The notes under the pieces: model-generated | What the model saw: only the letters and a program-made list of their open reading frames with translations | Told to the model about the DNA's origin: nothing | The model's database searches: none | Position numbers and translations under genes: made by a program | From: Candidatus Undinarchaeales archaeon SRR5007147.bin71 | Lineage (GTDB): Archaea > Undinarchaeota > Undinarchaeia > Undinarchaeales > Undinarchaeaceae | Direction of reading: 5' to 3' | DNA: 39,197 nucleotides | Assembly (NCBI GenBank): GCA_014189675.1 | Contig: DVAE01000015.1 | Span: 1-39,197, forward strand | In this document: positions 1 through 8,324 of the stretch, piece after piece | How the letters are laid out: the number at the start of each line of letters is the position of its first letter | How positions within the stretch are numbered: position 1 is the stretch's first letter

Positions 1-19
1 GAGACGTGGATGGGTATAG

Positions 20-661
20 ATGGCAGAAAAGCAGAAATTAGAAGAGCAATTACTTAGTCCTGATTATCTTGAAAGTGATGAGTGGAAGCTGATAAAGAAG
101 GTAGAGGATTATTCTAAAGACAGGCTGAACACAGTTGCCCATGGATTTGATCATACCCAGAGAGTTTTTCAGAACTCATTGATAATAGGGCTTACAGAGC
201 ATGCTGATCTTCTGACTTTGCTTACAGCAGCGCTCCTTCATGATGTAGGACGGGATATTGAGATTGCAATTGGAGCAGATCACGCTGATGCTTCTGCCCA
301 TGAAGCAAAAGACTTTCTCAAATCAGTAAACTTCCCTGCCCCTAAAATAAAGCGGGTTTTTGAAGCAATACACGGGCACAGATCTTCGAGAGAGGGAGAT
401 CAAGGATTTCTTGAGTCCAGAATATTGAGTGATGCAGACAAAATAGATTCTCTTGGAGCAATAGGAATAGCCAGAGTATTTACTTTTGGAGGAAAAATAA
501 ACAGGGATGTTCAGGAAACAATTGAGTATTTCAAAAAAAGGCTGGATAAAGTTATGGAGCAGCTGCATACAGACAGGGGGAAACGTATGGCAGAGGAGAG
601 ATATAAATACTGTATTAATTATTTGAAGAGAATTGAGGAAGAACGAACGAATATAAAATGA
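20..661 (+). CDS. HD-domain metal-dependent phosphohydrolase
   Basis: A 213-residue HD-superfamily hydrolase. The metal-ligand motifs appear in order: a first His in HGFDHTQRV near residue 41, the HD pair in LLHDVGR near residue 74, His residues in AIHGHRSS, and a late Asp in LSDADKIDSLGA. The family cleaves phosphoester bonds with bound divalent metals. The substrate cannot be told from sequence, and there is no signal peptide, so it is cytoplasmic. The stop overlaps the next start by 4 bp (ATGA), so the two genes are probably co-translated. Bases 1-19 upstream may be the tail of another gene, with one frame closing at TAG 17-19, but the window is too short to say. Confidence 0.85.
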   Translation: MAEKQKLEEQLLSPDYLESDEWKLIKKVEDYSKDRLNTVAHGFDHTQRVFQNSLIIGLTEHADLLTLLTAALLHDVGRDIEIAIGADHADASAHEAKDFLKSVNFPAPKIKRVFEAIHGHRSSREGDQGFLESRILSDADKIDSLGAIGIARVFTFGGKINRDVQETIEYFKKRLDKVMEQLHTDRGKRMAEERYKYCINYLKRIEEERTNIK

Positions 662-1209
662 AAAAGATTATTGCAGTTACTGGAATGCCGGGGGCGGGGA
701 AAACTCTTGCCTGTGAATTCGCAAAAGAAAGAGGCTACACTGTTTTTTATGTAGGAGGACTTACAAAAGAGGAGCTTGAGAAGCGCGGTCTTGAAATAAA
801 TGAGGAGAATGAGCGGGAAGTTCGGGAGAGTTTGAGAAGAGAATTTGGGATGGATGTTTATGCGCAGAAGATTTCAGAAAAAATCGATAATTCTGAGGAG
901 GAAGTTATACTTCTTGATGGAGTAAGGAGCTTTGAGGAGTATGAATTCCTGCGAAATAAGTATGGGAAGGATTTTTTGATGCTCAGTATAGTTGTCTCTC
1001 CTGCTTTGAGATATGAAAGGCTTATGAGCCGTGAGTTCAGGGGTCTGACTAAGGAGGAGTGTATAAGCAGGGATATGTCTGAAATACGAAATATTAACCA
1101 TGGTAACACAATAGCGATGGGAGACCACTATATTGTGAATGATGGAATCGATAAAAGCGAGTTTAAGGAGAAGGTAAATACTGTCCTGGACAGTGCTGTG
1201 GAATCATAA
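658..1209 (+). CDS. UPF0200-type P-loop kinase-like protein (dephospho-CoA kinase-like)
   Basis: A 183-residue P-loop NTPase with Walker A GMPGAGKT at residues 9-16 and the hydrophobic strand plus acidic residue ILLDGVRS near residue 84. The fold and motif order resemble nucleotide and dephospho-CoA kinases and match the archaeal UPF0200 family, whose substrate is not established. The alternative is a genuine nucleoside or cofactor kinase. It overlaps the HD hydrolase by 4 bp, so both are likely read from one transcript. The length is normal for the family and no motif is broken. Confidence 0.8.
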   Translation: MKKIIAVTGMPGAGKTLACEFAKERGYTVFYVGGLTKEELEKRGLEINEENEREVRESLRREFGMDVYAQKISEKIDNSEEEVILLDGVRSFEEYEFLRNKYGKDFLMLSIVVSPALRYERLMSREFRGLTKEECISRDMSEIRNINHGNTIAMGDHYIVNDGIDKSEFKEKVNTVLDSAVES

Positions 1210-1212
1210 GAA

Positions 1213-1248
1213 ACTTTATAAGGAAATAAGTTATAGCAATAGGAGGGA
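1213..1248 (+). promoter_or_regulatory. TATA box and Shine-Dalgarno for the PRC-barrel gene
   Basis: CTTTATAAG at about 1214-1222 lies about 35 nt before the start at 1254. A strong AGGAGGGA lies at 1241-1248, five bases before ATG. This suggests the PRC-barrel gene has its own transcript with a short leader, apart from the upstream pair. Confidence 0.6.
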
Positions 1249-1253
1249 GTAAG

Positions 1254-1511
1254 ATGGCAAGAATTCCGTTTAAAGAAGTTCAAACAAAGACCGTTGTCTC
1301 AGAAGGCGGCAGGATGTTCGGAAAAGTCCTTGACATAACTGTAGATGTCGGAACTGGAGAATTAATCAATCTTATAGTTGAACCAACTAAGTATATATTG
1401 GCGCATTTTGAAGATCTGGTAAGAGATAAGAAGGGTAGGATTCTTTTGCCTTTCAGCGCAGTGACTGCAGTTGGAGACTTTGTTCTGGTAAATGAGAACG
1501 ACGTTCTTTAA
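1254..1511 (+). CDS. PRC-barrel domain protein
   Basis: An 85-residue single PRC-barrel domain: an N-terminal strand, the turn GKVLDITVDVGTGEL, then ILLPFSAVTAVGDFVLV at the C-terminus. Small archaeal PRC-barrel proteins include CdpB-type partners of the cell-division protein SepF in haloarchaea, and others related to RNA processing. This sequence alone does not decide between them. A second PRC-barrel gene lies at 28799. The gene ends one base before the convergent thioredoxin gene. Confidence 0.8.
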   Translation: MARIPFKEVQTKTVVSEGGRMFGKVLDITVDVGTGELINLIVEPTKYILAHFEDLVRDKKGRILLPFSAVTAVGDFVLVNENDVL

Positions 1512-1512
1512 A

Positions 1513-1845
1513 TTAAGCCTTTAGAGTTCTTTTTAGTATATCATTGAGGACTTCTTTTTGCTGGAGACCCGTGAGCTCTTCAATTATCTCGCCTTTTTTG
1601 AATATTTTTATGCTGGGAATGCCCATAACTCCATATGATTCTGCGATTGATTTATTTTGATCAACGTCTATTTTGTAAAACTCTACCTTATCTTTATATT
1701 CTTCAGCAAGCTCGTCAAGGATTGGTGAAAGAATCTTGCAGGGACCGCACCAAGTTGCGAAGAAATCGATTAAAACGGGTGTGGATTCTGGAGCTTTGAG
1801 GACTTTTTCTGTGAAATCTGCCTCTGAATCTATTGAGTTTATCAT
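1513..1845 (-). CDS. trx: Thioredoxin
   Basis: A 110-residue classical thioredoxin with the redox motif WCGPC near residues 32-36 (preceded by LIDFFAT) and the cis-proline loop VMGIPSIKIF. It reduces protein disulfides in the cytoplasm, normally recharged by a thioredoxin reductase that is not encoded in this window. The length is typical and it is not fused to another domain. It is transcribed divergently from thpR, and its TATA-like ATATAAAAAA on the minus strand is shared with the thpR promoter region. Confidence 0.93.
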   Translation of the reverse strand: MINSIDSEADFTEKVLKAPESTPVLIDFFATWCGPCKILSPILDELAEEYKDKVEFYKIDVDQNKSIAESYGVMGIPSIKIFKKGEIIEELTGLQQKEVLNDILKRTLKA

Positions 1846-1896
1846 AATAGTCTCTTTTGGGGGAAATTTTTTATATGTTTTTCCTAAAAGGAGTGT
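1846..1896. promoter_or_regulatory. Divergent thioredoxin / thpR promoter region
   Basis: A 51-bp intergenic region with an AT-rich block TTTTTTATATG at 1867-1877 that can act as a TATA element for either direction. AAGGAG at 1888-1893 is the Shine-Dalgarno site of thpR. Confidence 0.5.
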
Positions 1897-2457
1897 ATGA
1901 GCGAATTAAAGAAGAAACTATTTTTGGATCGCTGTTTTGTAGCAGTTGACATTGGAGAGGAAGTCAGAAAGAGGCTTTCTGAAGTCCAGAATAATTTTTC
2001 TGATCTTGGACTTAAAATGGTAAAGCCTGAGAATATGCACATAACTCTGCGCTTTCTTGGGGATGTTGATTCTGAAATTGCAAGGGAGGATATGCGATTT
2101 TTTGAGGGCTTTCCTGAATTTGAGATTTCTGTAGTAGGACTGGGGAGCTTTCCGAGGGTTTTGTGGGCCGGTGTTAAAGATGGAGCAAGTGAGTTAGAGG
2201 AACTCAGCCAAATAGCTAAGAAAATTTCAGTGGGAACTGTGGATAAGGAGTCACGGAACTTCTCTGCGCATATAACAATTGCAAAGGATATAGATGGGGC
2301 AATAAAAACAGCAGCTGAGGATATTGAAGGAATGAAAAATATGGATTTTGGTAGATTTTCTGTAAAAGAAATAAAACTGAAGAAAAGCTCTCTCTCGGCA
2401 GAAGGTCCCCTTTACTCTGATATTTATTCTGTCCGTACTATGTCTGCCAAGTCCTGA
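1897..2457 (+). CDS. thpR: RNA 2',3'-cyclic phosphodiesterase (2H family, ThpR/LigT-like)
   Basis: A 186-residue 2H phosphoesterase with the two HxT motifs that give the family its name: HITLRF near residue 48 and HITIAK near residue 127. Family members open 2',3'-cyclic phosphates and can join tRNA halves in vitro. The N-terminal RCFVAVDIGEEV segment is typical. An AAGGAG ribosome site and the divergent TATA element support the start. Its 3' end overlaps the convergent PhoU-like gene by 34 bp, so the two transcripts can pair. Confidence 0.88.
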   Translation: MSELKKKLFLDRCFVAVDIGEEVRKRLSEVQNNFSDLGLKMVKPENMHITLRFLGDVDSEIAREDMRFFEGFPEFEISVVGLGSFPRVLWAGVKDGASELEELSQIAKKISVGTVDKESRNFSAHITIAKDIDGAIKTAAEDIEGMKNMDFGRFSVKEIKLKKSSLSAEGPLYSDIYSVRTMSAKS

Positions 2458-3356
2458 GTACAGTCATTGAGTTTGATTATATTATGAATTATTGGTGCTA
2501 TATCTTTTGATTCTGAAATTTTGTCGTATTTTATATTCTTTCCGAGAGATATTGCCTCAAGGGCAAAGAGCTCTTTCTTTTTGAAAAAACCCCTGGATGC
2601 CATCTGATGCATTTCGTAAGAATTTTCCAGATAGTTAAGAACTTGTTTTTGTTTTGAGAGTTTTTTAAGAGTTAGAAGGGACTCTGCGATGGATTGAAGA
2701 CTATCCCCCATCTGCTCTATGAATCTTGAAACAAGCCGATAATCTATGCAGTCGGAGGCGGAAATCTTTTCGTGATCCATCAAGCTCGGTGTTTCAAGAA
2801 CTTTTCTTATCTGCCTGACAATAAGAAAATACAGACGATTTACTTCCTCATCCCTCTGGGCAACATCTTTTAAAAGGGTTTTTGAGCCAGTTTTTAGAGA
2901 TTTAAGTATATCCTTATGCATTACGGAAACTATTGTGTACATTCTTCTGACCGATTTTGAAATGGATATTTCAGACGGGTTGAGAAGATTATGTATGACT
3001 ATTGTATTGGAGGCTTCCTCCATTATCTCGTATCCTAGAAGAAAGCGAAGGGTGTTTTTTAATTCCTTTTTTCGTTTTTCAAGTGGTTCTTTTCCGTCAG
3101 AAACTTTTACAATATCATAGCCCAGTAAATATTTCTCCAAAAGATGGCGTTCGATGTTTGGACCGGAAACAATTTCTGTTTCGGAAAGCGTCTTTGGATT
3201 CTGCTTGCCTATCCTCACACCAAGGGAGCCGTCCCCATTCTCAGACAGTAAAAGGCTTGAGCCCTTACTAAGTTTATGGCGAACTATCCATTTCTTTGGA
3301 AGTGAGACAATGTAAGTAGAGCCTCCCGTTTTTTGTATTTTTCTTATTTCTGCCAT
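2424..3356 (-). CDS. AbrB-PhoU fusion, phosphate-uptake regulator-like
   Basis: A 310-residue protein. Residues 1-50 form a SpoVT/AbrB-type DNA-binding swapped hairpin (RKIQKTGGSTYIVSLPKKW). The remainder is helical, with PhoU-like repeats at roughly 100-200 and 205-305. This architecture is common in archaea and usually linked to control of phosphate transport, but no pst genes are present here. A minus-strand TATA-like AAAATATATAG lies about 35 nt upstream in the shared region with TraB. It is cytoplasmic. Whether it binds DNA at pst promoters is inference. Confidence 0.85.
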   Translation of the reverse strand: MAEIRKIQKTGGSTYIVSLPKKWIVRHKLSKGSSLLLSENGDGSLGVRIGKQNPKTLSETEIVSGPNIERHLLEKYLLGYDIVKVSDGKEPLEKRKKELKNTLRFLLGYEIMEEASNTIVIHNLLNPSEISISKSVRRMYTIVSVMHKDILKSLKTGSKTLLKDVAQRDEEVNRLYFLIVRQIRKVLETPSLMDHEKISASDCIDYRLVSRFIEQMGDSLQSIAESLLTLKKLSKQKQVLNYLENSYEMHQMASRGFFKKKELFALEAISLGKNIKYDKISESKDIAPIIHNIIKLNDCTQDLADIVRTE

Positions 3357-3443
3357 CAGACAATATATTCAGGAAAACTATATTCCCTATATATTTTAAG
3401 GCTTTGCACAGGTATATAAACGCAAAATTCCAGTTCACTAGGG
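3357..3443. promoter_or_regulatory. Divergent PhoU-like / TraB promoters
   Basis: Two TATA-like elements lie back to back. CTATATATTTTAAG at about 3388-3401 serves the minus-strand PhoU-like gene. GGTATATAAA at 3411-3420 lies about 27 nt before the TraB start, which suggests a leaderless or very short-leader traB mRNA. Confidence 0.55.
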
Positions 3444-4598
3444 ATGGTAGTTGAAATTGTAGAGATAGGTGGGAAGAGGATAAGTCTTATAGGAACTGCC
3501 CATGTTTCCCGGAAAAGTATTACTGAAGTTAAAAAAGTTATAGCTAAGGAGAAGCCTGATTCTGTAGCGATTGAGCTTTGCCAGGGCCGTTATGAACAGT
3601 TGATAAGCGGAGATGGCTGGCAAGATATGAAGATTAATGAAGTGTTGAAGAGTGGAAAGTCTCATATGTTGTTACTTCATCTGGTTTTGATGAATTTCCA
3701 GAGGAGAATTGGAGATGAGCTAGGAGTAAGGCCAGGGGAAGAGATGTTGGAAGCTGCCATTTCAGCTGAAAGGATTGGAAGTAATGTTGTTTTTGCAGAC
3801 AGACCAATCGAAGTTACAATGCAGAGAATGTTATCGATGATGGGAGTTAAGGAAAAAATGAAGGTATTGTTCCATCTTTTAGTTGGAATGTTTGAGACGC
3901 AAGTAGATGAGGAGTTGATAGAGAAAATGAAGGAGAAGGATGTTCTCACTGAGGCAATAGAGACCTTGAGTGGTATTGCACCTTCAGCCAAGAAAGTTCT
4001 TATTGATGAAAGAGACTCCTACATGGCTGCGCGGATTCTTGAAGCGAAGGGAAACAATATTGTTGCTGTTGTTGGGGCCGGTCATGTTGAAGGGATAAAA
4101 AAACTTCTTGAGAGAGGAGTACTTGTGAAAATTTCATCAGGACCAAAAACCCAGAAAAAAAAGATTAGTAGACTCAGGATTGTTATGTATGCCATACCAG
4201 CTTTGTTTTTAGGGATAATTGGATATGGACTATATACCGGAGGAGCTGAGCTGACTCTGACTCTCTTGCTATGGTGGTTTTTGATAAATGGGACTCTTTC
4301 CGCACTTGGGACAGCGGCTGCTCTTGGACACCCAATTACAATTATCACAGCCTTCGTTGCGGCTCCATTTACATCTCTGAATCCTATGATTGCAGCTGGT
4401 TGGGTTGCCGGATATGTTGAAGCCTTGGTGAGAGTTCCAAGAGTTCGTGATTTGGATGGACTTGGGAAGCTTGATAATTGGAAATCCTTTTGGAAAAATA
4501 GAGTGACAAGAATACTTCTTGTTGTTGTGCTTGCGAATATAGGAAGTTCAATTGGGACTTTTGTGGCCCTTCCTTATTTGTTAACCCTAATTAGTTAG
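3444..4598 (+). CDS. TraB/PrgY family membrane protein
   Basis: A 384-residue protein. The N-terminal TraB domain has the conserved GTAHVS (residues 17-22), ELCxxRY and VVGAGHVEGI motifs, which are thought to form a metallopeptidase-like or pheromone-shutdown fold. The C-terminal 150 residues carry about four membrane helices (for example IPALFLGIIGYGLYTGG and ILLVVVLANIGSSIGTFVAL). This two-part layout is standard for archaeal members, whose substrate is unknown. The downstream permease gene starts within 36 bp, so they are probably co-transcribed. Confidence 0.85.
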   Translation: MVVEIVEIGGKRISLIGTAHVSRKSITEVKKVIAKEKPDSVAIELCQGRYEQLISGDGWQDMKINEVLKSGKSHMLLLHLVLMNFQRRIGDELGVRPGEEMLEAAISAERIGSNVVFADRPIEVTMQRMLSMMGVKEKMKVLFHLLVGMFETQVDEELIEKMKEKDVLTEAIETLSGIAPSAKKVLIDERDSYMAARILEAKGNNIVAVVGAGHVEGIKKLLERGVLVKISSGPKTQKKKISRLRIVMYAIPALFLGIIGYGLYTGGAELTLTLLLWWFLINGTLSALGTAAALGHPITIITAFVAAPFTSLNPMIAAGWVAGYVEALVRVPRVRDLDGLGKLDNWKSFWKNRVTRILLVVVLANIGSSIGTFVALPYLLTLIS

Positions 4599-4633
4599 AT
4601 TAAGATTTTAACTTGAGATTTTCTCGAAAACTT

Positions 4634-5827
4634 ATGTTCGAGATATTATTGTTTGTTATCCTAGGTTGTTTTCTCGGGACCCTTACAGGGCTTGTTCCAG
4701 GAATTCATACGAACACTCTTGCAGCAATTATTGTAGGACTTGCACCAGTCTTGTCCAAATTCGACCCACTTTCAATTGCTGCTCTTTTGATGTCCATGGG
4801 AGTCGTTCACACTTTTCTTGATTTTATTCCGAGTATATTACTTGGAATTCCTGAAGGAGAAAGTGCTCTTTCTGTTCTACCTGGGCATTCACTCTTGATG
4901 GAAGGCCGTGGAATTGAGGCAATTAGACTGACTGCGTTTGGAAGTCTTTCTGCCCTCTTGATAACACTTATTTTGTTTCTTCCAGCCCTCTTGGTTATAT
5001 CAGCAGTCTATCCTTTTATCCAGGGAAATATCCTATGGATTCTTTCAGCAGTTGTTGTGCTGAGCATTCTCTCTGAACGGAGGGTTTTTATGGCCACGGT
5101 TATCTTTCTCATTTCTGGTGTTTTTGGATATTTTACATTAAATGGAGTAGAGGGACTTATTTTTCCAGCACTTTCAGGAATGTTTGGAATTAGTACGATG
5201 TTGATTAGTTTGAAGAGTATGGCCTCTCCACCTGAGCAGGAGAATTGCAGAACAAAACTAAAAAGAGGAGTGATAGCCAGTTCCCTTCTTGGAGCGATAG
5301 CCGGGATTTTAGTTGGAATATTACCAGGTATTGGTGCTGCTCAGGCGACCTTTGTGGTTCAGAACGTGAGAAACACAGGAAGGGAAGATTTTTTGGTTTC
5401 TGTTTCAGGAGTGAATACTGCAAATATTATTTTCACGCTTGTGGTCATGCATACAGTGGGAAAAATGCGATCAGGTTTGGTTATTGCAATAAAGGATATT
5501 TTTCCGGAGATCGCATTAGGAGATATTTTTGTACTTCTAGGAGTTATTCTCTTTTCAGGAATTGTGGCATACTTCCTGCAGGTGAAAATAGGTGAATTTG
5601 CAGCGATGCACCTGGGGAAAATTAGTAGTAGTTCCTATAGAAAACTGACAGGAGGTGTGATATTACTTGTTATAATTCTAGTTTTTATGATGACTGGATT
5701 CCGTGGACTTATTATTTTGCTTCTTGGAACAATAATTGGTTTGTTTCCACCAAAGATCGGAGTAAGAAGGGCTCAGTGCATGGGCTTCTTTATGATACCG
5801 GTTTTGTTGTTTTATAGTAATCTATAA
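4634..5827 (+). CDS. TctA-like (DUF112) multi-spanning permease
   Basis: A hydrophobic protein of about 397 residues with 9-11 membrane helices. It carries the TctA-type glycine loops GTLTGLVPGIHTN near the N-terminus and GILVGILPGIGAAQAT near the middle, one per half. Bacterial TctA works with TctB and TctC in tricarboxylate uptake. Archaeal DUF112 members usually lack those partners, as here, so the substrate is unknown. The ORF can begin at TTG 4613, but ATG 4634 directly before the first helix (MFEILLFVILG) fits the family better. Confidence 0.8.
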   Translation: MFEILLFVILGCFLGTLTGLVPGIHTNTLAAIIVGLAPVLSKFDPLSIAALLMSMGVVHTFLDFIPSILLGIPEGESALSVLPGHSLLMEGRGIEAIRLTAFGSLSALLITLILFLPALLVISAVYPFIQGNILWILSAVVVLSILSERRVFMATVIFLISGVFGYFTLNGVEGLIFPALSGMFGISTMLISLKSMASPPEQENCRTKLKRGVIASSLLGAIAGILVGILPGIGAAQATFVVQNVRNTGREDFLVSVSGVNTANIIFTLVVMHTVGKMRSGLVIAIKDIFPEIALGDIFVLLGVILFSGIVAYFLQVKIGEFAAMHLGKISSSSYRKLTGGVILLVIILVFMMTGFRGLIILLLGTIIGLFPPKIGVRRAQCMGFFMIPVLLFYSNL

Positions 5828-5833
5828 ATATAT
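5822..5833 (+). promoter_or_regulatory. TATA box of the ATP synthase operon
   Basis: CTATAAATATAT lies 31-42 nt upstream of ATG 5864 and is the clearest TATA element ahead of the nine-gene atp cluster. It overlaps the stop of the preceding permease gene. Confidence 0.6.
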
Positions 5834-5863
5834 AGTTAGAAGATAAGTTGTGAGTTGTGGGAA

Positions 5864-6181
5864 ATGAGTAAAGAAGACATAATTAGAAGAATTAATAAGA
5901 TTGAACATGAAGGTTCGGAGAAGATTTCATCAGCAGAGACTGGGAAAGAGTTAAAGCTTGCTGAAGCTGAGAAGTATTCTGCTGGACTTCTTGAAAAATT
6001 TCATGAAAATTCCGCCGTTTACGCGCAGGAGCGCATTGATGCAGAGAGGAAAAACCAGATGAAACGAGCAAAGAGGTCCCTTTCTGCCGCGGAAAAAAAA
6101 GCTGCCAAGCTTGAGGAATCTGCAAAGAAAAAGATGACTAAGGCGGTAGACTACATTTTTAAAGAATTTACGAGGGTTTAG
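5864..6181 (+). CDS. atpH: A-type ATP synthase subunit H
   Basis: About 105 residues, almost all alpha-helical, highly charged and Ala/Glu/Lys-rich: a continuous coiled coil typical of the peripheral-stalk subunit H (AhaH). It pairs with subunit E to tie the catalytic head to membrane subunit I. The ORF track starts at TTG 5855, but ATG 5864 is preferred from the TATA spacing. First gene of the operon; four bases separate it from atpI. Assignment relies mainly on gene order because the sequence is low in complexity. Confidence 0.82.
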   Translation: MSKEDIIRRINKIEHEGSEKISSAETGKELKLAEAEKYSAGLLEKFHENSAVYAQERIDAERKNQMKRAKRSLSAAEKKAAKLEESAKKKMTKAVDYIFKEFTRV

Positions 6182-6184
6182 CTT

Positions 6185-8032
6185 ATGATAAAGACCCCGG
6201 AAAAGATGTGTAAGGTCTCGATTGCGGGGTCTAAGAAAGTTTTAGAAGATACCATACAAATAATGCACGAGAAAGGTACTGTGCATCTTGTGGACTATGC
6301 CATAACAAAGAGTGAAAAGGAAGGTGGTGTTTTTTCTATTGGAAACTCATTCGAACGGGCAGATGATCTTTCAATTGCTCTTGTAAAAGCTAGATCACTT
6401 ATGAGAACTCTTGGAGTTGAAAGAGTCTCTTCGGCGACTTCCCTGCAAGAGAGTGAAAAAATAGTTGAAAAAAGAATTGACTGGTTGCATTCTGTTATAT
6501 CTGGTCTTTTAGAGAGGAGGGAAGAAACTGGAGAAGAGTTAAGAAAAATTGAACGGGCGAGAGACGCTCTCCATTTCATTGAAATGCTTGGCGTAGATAT
6601 TGATATTCTGAAAGAGACTGAAGAACTTTCTATGTATAAGGGTTTTGTAAATAGCAATCCTGAAAATGTTTTAAAGAGTGTAAGTAAAAAGTTAGAGCTT
6701 TTTTCTGAAAAGGTCGGGAAAGAGATTGCATTTGTTTTGTTTATTGAAAAGGAGAAAGGTAATGAGGCTCTTGCAAGGTTGAAGACCTTGGAGTTCAGAG
6801 ATATTGAATTTCCAGGTAATTTTGAGAAATATGGAACACTCGCAAAGCTTGAAAAAACCGCTAAAAGTAGTGAACTGGAACTTATAGATTTGCAAAAAAA
6901 GATAGATAGGTTTAGGCGTGTTGAAGGAAAGTTCCTGCAAAATTCTGAATATAATTTGAAGAGATCAAGTGAAACGGCAGAAGCTCCGCTGAAGTTTGCA
7001 GTTAGTGATAATTCTTTTGTTGTAGAGGGATGGATACCGCAGAGGAAGTATTCTTCATTGGAAAAAACACTTGAGACAGAGCTTAAGGATAGAATTCATG
7101 TGGAATGTGAAGAGGCTTCGGATGAATTGGGGATGACTCCTCCGACTGAGCTACAGAATCCTGAACTGATTAATTCATTTGAGTTTTTTGTAGATTTATA
7201 CTCAAAACCAATCTATAAAGAGATTGATCCGACAAACTTTATTTTCCTTACATTTCCTCTGTTCTTTGGGTTTATTTTGGGAGATGTTGGATATGGAGTG
7301 ATTACACTTGCCTTGTTTTATGGTGCTAAGAAAATTCTGAAAGGCAAGGAAGCACATAGTCTGCTGAATGCTCTCATGTTAGCTTCATTTGCGACCATCA
7401 TATTTGGATTTATATTTGGGGAGTTTTTCGGATATGAGCCTTACCATCCTTTGCTAGCTAGGGCTCATGAAGTTAATATGATGTTGACTATATCTGTTGT
7501 TGTTGGAATAATTCATATTAATCTTGGATATTTTCTTGGGATGTTAAATGATTACAGGCAGAAAGGTGTTGGATATATGATTAAACACACAGGAAGTTGG
7601 CTTGGTTTTGAGATTGCGATACTTTTAGTTATTTTAGAAATATTTGGGAAGCTAAGTTTTGTGTATTCTACTTACTTAGTTTATGGAGCTCTTGCGGCCT
7701 CAGTAATTCTACTTTACATTGGACATGGTATTATTGGTATTATTGAAATTCCTTCAATACTAAGTAATATTTTATCTTATACAAGATTGTTTGCTGTTGG
7801 ATTGGCATCAGTAGCTTTGGCTATTATTGTTAACGACTTTGCAGGAGCCGCATTTAGCTCCGGTGGATTTGGATATGTGACGGGTGTTTTAACTTTGGTC
7901 GTCGGGCATACTATTAATATAGCGCTTGGAATTCTTGGCGGATTTTTGCAGTCTCTGAGATTGCACTATGTTGAGTTCTTCACAAAGTTCTATAAAGGAG
8001 GAGGAGAAGCTTATCTGCCCTTTGGAGATTAA
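6185..8032 (+). CDS. atpI: A-type ATP synthase subunit I
   Basis: A 615-residue V-type a-subunit homologue. The cytoplasmic N-terminal half (1-330) carries long coiled coils. The C-terminal half carries about seven or eight membrane helices starting at NFIFLTFPLFFGFILGDVGY. The essential arginine of the ion half-channels is visible in LSYTRLFAVGLASVA near residue 532. The length is normal for archaea. It works with the K ring to move ions. A 55-bp gap before atpK is the widest in this half of the operon. Confidence 0.95.
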   Translation: MIKTPEKMCKVSIAGSKKVLEDTIQIMHEKGTVHLVDYAITKSEKEGGVFSIGNSFERADDLSIALVKARSLMRTLGVERVSSATSLQESEKIVEKRIDWLHSVISGLLERREETGEELRKIERARDALHFIEMLGVDIDILKETEELSMYKGFVNSNPENVLKSVSKKLELFSEKVGKEIAFVLFIEKEKGNEALARLKTLEFRDIEFPGNFEKYGTLAKLEKTAKSSELELIDLQKKIDRFRRVEGKFLQNSEYNLKRSSETAEAPLKFAVSDNSFVVEGWIPQRKYSSLEKTLETELKDRIHVECEEASDELGMTPPTELQNPELINSFEFFVDLYSKPIYKEIDPTNFIFLTFPLFFGFILGDVGYGVITLALFYGAKKILKGKEAHSLLNALMLASFATIIFGFIFGEFFGYEPYHPLLARAHEVNMMLTISVVVGIIHINLGYFLGMLNDYRQKGVGYMIKHTGSWLGFEIAILLVILEIFGKLSFVYSTYLVYGALAASVILLYIGHGIIGIIEIPSILSNILSYTRLFAVGLASVALAIIVNDFAGAAFSSGGFGYVTGVLTLVVGHTINIALGILGGFLQSLRLHYVEFFTKFYKGGGEAYLPFGD

Positions 8033-8041
8033 AGGGGGAAA

Positions 8042-8083
8042 GAATAAATATGATAATGAAAGAGCTAAGATCACAGGAGGTGA
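8042..8083 (+). promoter_or_regulatory. Possible extra promoter and strong ribosome site for atpK
   Basis: AATAAATA at about 8043-8050 resembles a TATA element about 40 nt before ATG 8088. CAGGAGGTGA (ending at 8083) is a nearly perfect Shine-Dalgarno. Extra expression would suit the ring subunit, which is needed in many copies. The promoter part is tentative. Confidence 0.4.
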
Positions 8084-8087
8084 AAAT

Positions 8088-8321
8088 ATGGCAGTAGATG
8101 TTGGTACGGGACTTTTGGCCGTTGGTGCTGGTCTTGCTGTTGGTCTATCTGCAGTTGGAGCGGGTATTGCAGAAAGATCTATTGGTGCTGCAGCTGTTGG
8201 AGCAATAGTAGAAGACAGGAAGAATTTTGGTGTAGCATTGTTATTTACGGTTATACCTGAAACACTTGTTATTTTTGGGCTTGTTATTGCAATAATGGCA
8301 TTGCAAATGGCAACTGCTTAA
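8088..8321 (+). CDS. atpK: A-type ATP synthase proteolipid subunit K (c-ring)
   Basis: About 77 residues forming a single helical hairpin: a Gly/Ala-rich first helix (GLLAVGAGLAVGLSAVGAGIA), a polar loop (EDRKNF), and a second helix with the ion-binding glutamate in IPETLVIFGL near residue 59. The ORF track's 117-residue version starts inside atpI; the strong Shine-Dalgarno at 8074-8083 fixes ATG 8088. One hairpin per subunit, not a duplicated form. Proton versus sodium specificity is not judged. Confidence 0.95.
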   Translation: MAVDVGTGLLAVGAGLAVGLSAVGAGIAERSIGAAAVGAIVEDRKNFGVALLFTVIPETLVIFGLVIAIMALQMATA

Positions 8322-8324
8322 GAC

